A stretch of DNA of 64,000 nt from Tetraselmis striata (taxonomy: Eukaryota; Chlorophyta; Chlorodendrophyceae; Chlorodendrales; Chlorodendraceae). Made by a program: the position numbers and the translations under genes. The DNA lies in NCBI GenBank assembly GCA_006384855.1, contig VCJN01003041.1, forward strand, positions 62,001-126,000, given 5' to 3'. The notes under the pieces are model-generated. The model was not told the DNA's origin and ran no database searches. It saw only the letters and a list, made by a program, of their open reading frames with translations. Positions within the stretch are counted from its first letter, which is position 1; every line of letters starts with the position of its first letter. Below are positions 57,036 to 64,000 of this stretch, piece by piece.

Positions 57036-60000
57036 TCAGGGGCCATCCTCCCGCCCCGCGTCCTCACCGCTCACCTGTCCCATAGGTGCAGAGACAGCGT
57101 CGCCACCCGGTGGAGCCCTCTGGCCCACTAGCGCCTCGGCGTAGGAGAGATTCCTACCGCCCCCATCCACACCTGAATCCCGATCCGCTAGCGGAGGAAG
57201 CTGCTTGTTATACTGCTCCATCACGGAGGCTTCCGCAGCAGCTGGCATCTCCGCGGCGTCTTGGCTTGCGGCGCTGCCGCCCTTTGACGCCTCCGCTGAT
57301 GTCTCCCCTCTCGCGCTTCCCAGCCCAGAAGCTCCAGCTCCACCCCCGCGCGGCGCATCCGCTACAATCTCGCTCTCAGCGCCATCCGTCCGCAGCAGCT
57401 CCGCAAAGGGCGCCAGCATATGCTGGGCCTCCCTCAGGCAAAGCCGCCCGTCTCTGCGACAACAAAACACCCACATCAGCCTCTTTCCTGTCGTGGCAAC
57501 GCCATGCCGGGGCGGCATAAACATACAGAAACACGTTATCTTTACTCTGTTTACGTAATTATGTATTGTATCCATATAATCACTACAATTATATTGTTCT
57601 TGATACGTGAATACTTATTTATATGTATATAACATTATATATGTGTACAACATATAACATATGTATGTAACATTATGTATAAAACATTATCCACCGGAAT
57701 GTAGTATATGTAACTGCAATTACAATTATGCATTTGTGTTTGTGTGGTGTCTGCCGCGATAGCGGCAAAGAGATAAAAGGCTCACCCCTTAGCGACCTAT
57801 GCGGATAATAGCTGGATGCACAATGAGCTTGAACATGTGAGCAAAATCATCTGATACGTCGTTACGAGCTAGTAGCCGGGGCGAGACCCCTGCCGGTGCG
57901 CACCCGTTCTGGTCCGCCTGCACCGCAAACGCAAGCAAGAAGCGCAGCTCGCCGGCCGTCACGTGAGGGTCGATCTGCTGAACGACTCTGCAGAGCTCCG
58001 ACTGGTCAAGGTACCCGCTGCCATCCGTGTCGTACTCCTGCAGATGGCGGGACACGCGCACGAGTTGGACGGAGCTGGATGGGAACTGCTGTGGCCCGCA
58101 GATGTGATGCAATTCCAAGCAGGGCGGTCTGCTGTTGGTATACTAGCAGCACGTGGAGCTGCGCTCCACTGCCCACCTGGAAGGCCTCTGTTCCTTGCGG
58201 CCCCGTCAAGAGGCTGCCGACCCTGCCGAGCACCTGGCTGACGTTGCCGGCGTACTCCAGGCCGAGCTCCACGCACCCCTGGCTGTCGCCCAGCTCGAGC
58301 TGGCGCCACGCCGCTGCGGCCTGGGATGCCATGGCAGCGGTTTGGTGTCAGTCGACAGCAGGACGGCCATCCCGGGGCCGGCTGGTGCTGTGGGCGCGGA
58401 GGGGTGACGGGCTGGGCGGGTGGCGGTGGGTGGGCAGCGCCGGGGATGAGGCCGGTAGAGCACGCACCCGTTTGTGCGCCTCGCGGCAGGTCTTGAGGTG
58501 CACCTTCAGGCTGTCCGCGTCAGTGATGGGCGGCTCGCATGGCAGCCCCGCCATCGCGGCAAGGTGCGCCTGCGCTCCTGTCTGCCGCATGACCTTTGGC
58601 TGCACGCCGCAACACAGCACCCAGCCGCAAATATGGCAACATCATTCTGCTAATCAGTATGCATAATGATGAGGGCAGTAGTTTCATTGTGAAGGTATCC
58701 ACATTGCACCGGCCTTGAATGGGTTAAAAGCTGGAGGCACCGCGGCAAGGGCATCGTGTGACGGGCTTGGCGGAATACACGGCGCGTGCAACACTCACCT
58801 CTAGCTCCTGCGCCAGGCTGACCAGCGACTCCTGGGTGCTCTGCTGCGCTGAGCCGATGGCGGCCGCGCACAGCGTGGATAGGCGCGCCGGGTCGGCCTT
58901 GGCCGCAGTCAGGAGCCGAGAGTAGAGGTTCTGCACCGTCGGTGGCTCCTCCTGCGACGAAATGCGCTTAGGGTGAGGCTGCGCTTGCGCAGGTGACGAG
59001 GGGGCGGAGCTGCCGGTGATGTCCTTTGCGGAGGGGCGTGCATTGGCAGCCTTGGGGAAGCACTCACATGGGCCATCCCGCTGTCAAAGGGGCGCAGCGC
59101 GTCCAGCAGAGCGTCTCCGCTGACGTCCCCGTCCGCGGAGGGGTTTGTGGCAAACAGGTAGGCCAGCACAAACTGGGACTGCTCCCGGCTGACCGACCCA
59201 GGCATCTGTGACACAGTCATCGGCATCGTGCCCCAGAGTGTCAGCCAGTGCCCGCCCACCAATGACAAGTATGCGGGCGGCAATGGTGGCGGTGTGTGTG
59301 TGTGTGTGAGGGGGGGGGGGGGGGGGCATGAGCAATACTGCCGGCAGGTTTATGCCGCAACCACGCTCATTTGGGTTCGGTATTCATACATATACATATA
59401 ATATATGACTATACAATTATATATAGTTATATATATAATTACCGGTACTATAATTATATGTTGTTGTTTTGGACCCCTCCCTACAGAGAGGTACACTTTC
59501 CAGGAAGTCTATCATGGTACACCGCGATAACCGCAGGGATGTCCCTTGTACTTAGAACATATCTCAAAACATATATTGTTCTTTGGACCCGCGAGCCCGA
59601 TCGAACGGTGCAGGGGTTGGGGGAGCGCCTCGAGCAGTCGGTGCTGACAATGTGGCTGGGAGAAGCCGACACACCTGTAGTGCCGGCACGACCCGCAGCA
59701 TCGCCGCCACGCGGTCGGACTGCAGGCGGCGGCCCGGCGGCCCCGGCGCGCTGGGGGAGGCGCTGGGTGCGGCGGAGGTACTGTCAGCCCATGCGGCGGC
59801 GATGTCCTTCGCTCCCTTGGGCGTGCGCGCGTGGTCCGCCAGCATCTGGGGCAGCAAAGGGGCGTAGCAGAGGGGAGAGCTGTTAGCGGCGGCTGCATGC
59901 CTCAGAAGAAGCATATCAATTGGAAATGAAGACAGATGGAAATAGAACAACAAATACATCAATCAAATCACAAAGATTATGTCCGCAAAAATGTTGTGAC

Positions 60001-63000
60001 CACATACTTCATATGTTTCTTTGTTTTAGTACTATTGGTTCAAGTATACTTGTCCACACAGCTTGCAAATTCATGGCAACTTCAGATAGCATTTCAACAG
60101 GAGTCGGCCATCGTGATAGCGGGCTTTACAATAGTCCCCCGTCAATAGCAATAACATAGAACAATATATAAACCATAAAAAGTTGTAGCGCCTAAGTTCC
60201 GCCAAACATGAATGATGAGGTGTCGTGCCGGTATGAGTTTCCGCGACCGCTGCAGACCGGTGATGACAGCTGCTTAGGACCGCATGATCAAATCGTGGTG
60301 GCAGCTTGTCATGTACGGACCTGAAGGATGCGGTCGCCACCCATGTACTCGGCGGCTCCGCTCACCAGCGACGGCTGCCGCTTGCGCGGCTGCGCGGCCG
60401 CATTCGGCGACTCCGACTCGGCCGCCGCCCGGCGCAGGACGCCCGCCGCCTTGTGCGCCTGGTGCGCGCCGGGCAGGCGATCCTTCACGGCCGGCAGGCT
60501 CAGCGGCTCCGCGCTGCCAACGGTCAGCATGCTCACAAAGTGGTCCGCGCGCTTGTCGCCCCAGCCCTTCATCAGCGCTGCGGTGATCCGCACCAGCTCT
60601 TCCGGGGAGTACAGGGAGCTGTCCTCCGAGGCCGGCGTGACCGCGCTGTTCATGTTGCCGCGAGCACAGCATGTTAGCCCCCCCCCCCCCCCCCCCCCCC
60701 CGGGTTGGACACGCAGAACCATGGCGGTGGGCAACAGGGTGAAGCACCTCGCGACCTCCTCCAGGATGCCCGGGTTGTCCTTCACGAGGTTTCGCACTTG
60801 GTTGAAGATCGTGCCCTCAGCGCTGCCATCAGAGGGCGTCGTTCCCCAAGTCTGAGACCAGCGCGGCACAGGGAGCTTCAGGACGCTATGATAAGGACTC
60901 ACCGCGAGGGGGTGACGGTCCTCAAGCCGTGCCCATTCGAAGCACGCGGGTTACGGGGCACAGCGGTGGGCATCCCGGCGCCCGGGGCTGCACCTCCATT
61001 TGATTCGCGTGTCCAATCTGGGAGCGCTCGGTGACCTGGCTGCTGAAGGGCGCCAGCATCTCCTGAAGCTCCTCCAAACACAGCTTCCCGTCTCTGCCGG
61101 AGCCGCGGGGCGACGGTCAGAGCCTGCGGATAATCACTCTCGACCGGGACAGGTGTCTGCAGGTGAGACATGGAACCATGCCAAAGGGAAGGGGGTGTAG
61201 TGGGGCTCACTGCGTGATGTCGGAGCTGTAGAACATGGCGAGCATAAAGCGCAGGTTGCGGTCGCTGGCATCCGGCAGGAGGCTGCGCAGCGCGGAGGTC
61301 TGCTCGCGGATGCACAGGTAGCCACTGCCGTCCAGGTCCAGCGTGGCAAACACCGCCTTGGCGTTCTCCAGGCCCGCCTCCGTTCCGCACACCTGGGGAG
61401 CAGACACCGCAGGCGGCGGGCGTCAGGCCTCGCACGCCCGTTGCGGTCTGCCCATTCAATGCCGGTGCACGATGGCACGAGGTGGCACCTCCTCCGCCAT
61501 CTTGCGCAGCGCTCGCTGCTCCTCCGCCAAGCCATCCTCCGCTGCCATGCTGCTCACGGCGGCCGCGCCCATGTGCTCCAGCTGCCGCACCAGGCTCCCC
61601 GCGGCTTTGTGGCTCTCGCGGCACTCCTTCACCAGCGGCTGCAGCTCCTCCATGCCGATCTTCTGGTTGCGGGCGAGGTCCACCATCCCCACCACATACT
61701 CCGCTCGGTGCGGCGGCCAATCTGCCATCATCTCGCACACCAAGCTGCGCATATCCTGGGCGCTGAGCTTGCCGTCCACGTCCACGTCGTACTTCCTGCA
61801 AGTGCGCGCAATATCTGTTCAGATGAGAGATGGCAAGCGCGCGACAGAGCCCCGCCGGTAACTGAATACGATATAAAGCGTGGTAACAGCAGGCACGTTC
61901 CATGCAGAGTGGCATGCAGTCAAACGAACGGGCGGGAATGAATACCTCAGCAGCTCCAGGGCGTCTCCCTCCCTGTCTTTGAGCTCCATGCGCAGCTCTG
62001 TGAACGGATTGCCCTCTGCGGACGACGACGCGCGGGGCAGCCCCAGGGCGTCCTCCTCGAGCGACGCACCCGCCGGCGGAGCGCTGGCCGGCATCGGGCT
62101 CGCGGGGATGTGCATCGGCGGAGGCAAGCGAATGCCCTGCGAGGCACCGCCCAGCGTGCGCTCCCACGGCAGCCCCTGATCGCCGGCATCCGGCATGTTC
62201 GCGTCCGTGGCATCCAGTTCGTAGACCTGCTTGGTGCCGGCGTGGAAGACGGCTGCTGCCCGGAGGGGCCAGCCGGGGTGCACACCGGGAGAATCGTGCC
62301 GGAGCCGCAGCGCCCCCACTGGCCCAATGTCCGTACCTGGAACATGACACGCAAGCAAGGCCATCAGCCATTGGCAGCGAGATTATTGTGCAGACTGTGA
62401 TGAATCCGTGCACGAGGACACCCAACGAACTGCCACGCCCCGGGTTGTCAGGTTTTATATCAGGCTTTAGATCTAGATCCACTTGACGTAAAGCTCGACG
62501 CCCATGTGGTGCTGATGACACGCTTTCAGCGACGTCAAATATCGACCTTTGGTTTCCAAAAGTCGCAGTGAACTGCCTGAACGGCCTTGGACGGCGCGGT
62601 GGTACTACTAGGTGGATTGTAGCCCTGCTCGAGTATATTTTAGAACCAATTGGAAAAAACCTCTCTGGCATTTCCTCGCAACGCACTGAGCAATATTGTA
62701 AGGGAGCTGCACCACCAGGCAGCACCGCAGCACTGCATTGGCGATGGTATGCAATGTTCTATGCACGCGCGGCGGCACGTGTGGTGGGGCACCAGCCTGT
62801 CTGTTGATGGGGCACTTGAAACGCCCAATCTGGCGCCATGGCTACTTGTTTAAGATAGTTGATAGGATCCTAGGGTTTGCTTAAACCCTATGATAATAAA
62901 GTTGAACACAAATGTGCAACATTCCAGGGCTTCAGGTCATAAACCCTCGACTCAGCTGCCCCACAATCCGTAAACTCGGATTGGGCGAAACAGGGGCCTA

Positions 63001-63706
63001 TTGGGACTTATGTGGAGAGGTGTATATCCATGACGCCATATGTCCACTTCGGCCCCAGCAACAGCAGCACTTCATCCTTTGAGATGTTTTCCAGCACACC
63101 CTTGACATCCCGCCGCTAGTGCTAGCGTGCCAGATCATCGTACGCCCATTGGTGATGTGTGATGATGCTGAGGAATAGTTGGTGCACGAATTCTAAACCT
63201 ATCCTGTTGTGTATAACAGCAGCACCGCTGCGCAGGACTCTTGTCAGATGATGCGCTGTGCTGCTGGGTCAAGTCGTCAAGGCCCGCGAAACATGCCCGG
63301 GCCCTTGTTATATGCATACAGTGACTGCTGCACGGAATCAGGTTTAATCACCTCAGTGTTGGCTGCGTTCTAGGAATAATAAGATAGGGTGATGCACTAA
63401 GCTGTATTGGTAACAAATTGTCGTTGGATCTTCGCCATACCCAAGATGGCATAATAAACGTATGGCTTACTGTTGGATATGTACCACCACGGATTGTCTT
63501 ATATACATATTGAATCCGCCTCGACCACGCCTGACTGGCAAGACTGGCGACGATGTCAATTTCCTGCGACTGACAGTTGTCGGCATTTGCTTGTCTGCTC
63601 TGAATTTGGAACATGTAATTTGTCATGAGCTCTACTGCTACACGCCGAGAGTCGCTTTGAGGCGGCAGGACGAAGGTCAAAGAAGATCCGAGGAGTATCT
63701 GCGAAA

Positions 63707-63765
<59 letters not shown>

Positions 63766-64000
63766 TGTTCGTGTGTGAGACGGGAGGGGGGTTGTGGGGG
63801 GGGGGGGGGGGGGAGGGGGGATCACCCCTACCTTGTACGGTGAAGACTCCACACCCCACAGGAAGCAGCCTCAGGAAATTAGTGGCAAGCGCCTGTGAAT
63901 CCACAGCGGGCTGCAATCCAAGCCACTGCTGCCCTCCGCTGAACTCGCCTGACCGTGGGCTGCGCGACGTCGCTGCTCCGCCGCCTGCTTGCGGAGCGCG
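57036..64000 (-). CDS. PLAT-domain and multi-EF-hand modular protein (5' end beyond window)
   Basis: At least 15 minus-strand exons, from a partial exon 64,000-63,832 (QQWLGLQPAVDSQALATNFL) to a TGA at 57,038-57,036. Exon 62,336-61,946 has IGPVGALRLRHDSPGVHPGW and a following AAVFHAG..Y, matching the second half of a PLAT/LH2 beta-sandwich. It joins in phase to 61,796-61,489, completing the EF loop DVDVDGKLSAQD. Exon 61,392-61,211 has DLDGSGYLCIRE; exon from 61,093 completes DITQDGKLCLEE. A second set repeats this: exon 58,037-57,904 has DTDGSGYLDQSE, and 57,453-57,036 completes DQNGDGRLCLRE. Spacer exons (60.9-60.3, 59.9-59.7, 59.2-59.1, 58.95-58.8, 58.6-58.47 and 58.3-58.15 kb) are helical, with a recurring HKAAG-like motif. 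All five loops have the acidic ligands for Ca2+. A Ca2+-responsive scaffold at a membrane is a reasonable inference; the exact role is unknown. Confidence 0.7.
59303..59460. repeat. (TG)n, poly(dG) and AT-rich microsatellite cluster in an intron
   Basis: About seven TG repeats, then about 17 G (59,310-59,326), then from 59,390 an AT-rich ATATA-containing stretch. It lies in an intron of the EF-hand gene. Confidence 0.85.
62365..63600. other. Large intron region of the EF-hand/PLAT gene, exons unresolved
   Basis: The first half of the PLAT domain should be encoded upstream of 62,336 on the minus strand, but I could not identify it. An acceptor at about 63,698 opens a frame ILLGSSLTFVLPPQSDSRRV, followed by AVELMTNYM, so at least one further exon lies near 63,610-63,698. 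Sequence in 62.4-63.3 kb shows no clear exon. Confidence 0.35.
63707..63815. repeat. (GT)n microsatellite and poly(dG) runs
   Basis: About 28 GT repeats (63,707-63,763), followed by G-rich sequence including a pure run of about 15 G (63,799-63,813). It lies in the intron between the first two visible exons of the EF-hand gene. Confidence 0.95.

Noticed and set aside
60899-62725. 608-codon open frame on the minus strand
   Set aside because: It lies in a different frame from the EF-hand and PLAT exons of the same strand. Its peptide is Arg/Gly/Ala-rich without domains; GC bias explains its length.

Overview
The window looks like nuclear DNA of a green alga. Genes are cut into many short exons with GT-AG introns. 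Host genes include a eukaryotic RbcX-type Rubisco assembly chaperone, a separate ATP-citrate lyase B subunit of the plant and green-algal type, and a nodulin-like MFS carrier. Introns and spacers carry about twenty pure poly(dG):poly(dC) runs of roughly 15-25 nt. A prasinophyte such as Cymbomonas or Pyramimonas would fit, but that is a guess from style, not a match. All exon boundaries were read by eye from splice signals and reading phase.

Host region, 0-19 kb: the end of a possible MADS-like gene (-, 1-221, running off the left edge); an RbcX gene (+, ~3.45-4.38 kb); an MFS/nodulin-like transporter (-, 5.17-7.33 kb); a tRNA-like SINE (~7.8-8.1 kb); an unrecognised, possibly decayed plus-strand gene (8.7-10.4 kb); and an 18-exon ATP-citrate lyase subunit B gene (+, 13.81-19.03 kb).

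Mobile region, 20.5-56.5 kb: a decayed Helitron piece (-, 20.56-21.26 kb). Then a ~16.4 kb Mutator-like (MULE) element (~23.47-39.90 kb) with long imperfect terminal inverted repeats. It holds an apparently intact ~1,031-residue transposase (+) and three cargo genes on the opposite strand: a Dam-like methyltransferase candidate, a Ulp1-like cysteine protease candidate, and a coiled-coil/disordered protein. Between these genes lie ~360-371 bp satellite arrays. Next come a fossil Ty3/gypsy element (~41.79-44.4 kb) and a second, degraded MULE (~45.0-56.5 kb, opposite orientation). The second MULE is filled with several tandem arrays, one of which reads as repeated exon-intron units. Satellites in both MULEs share a paired AGATTGYTGC motif that keeps the same orientation relative to each transposase.

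Host region, 57-64 kb: a large minus-strand gene running off the right edge. It encodes a PLAT/LH2-like domain followed by repeated EF-hand modules whose split EF-hand exons keep the same intron position and phase. The boldest hypothesis from the window is that the 16.4 kb element is a cargo-carrying MULE with an epigenetic or SUMO-related toolkit and its own iteron arrays.
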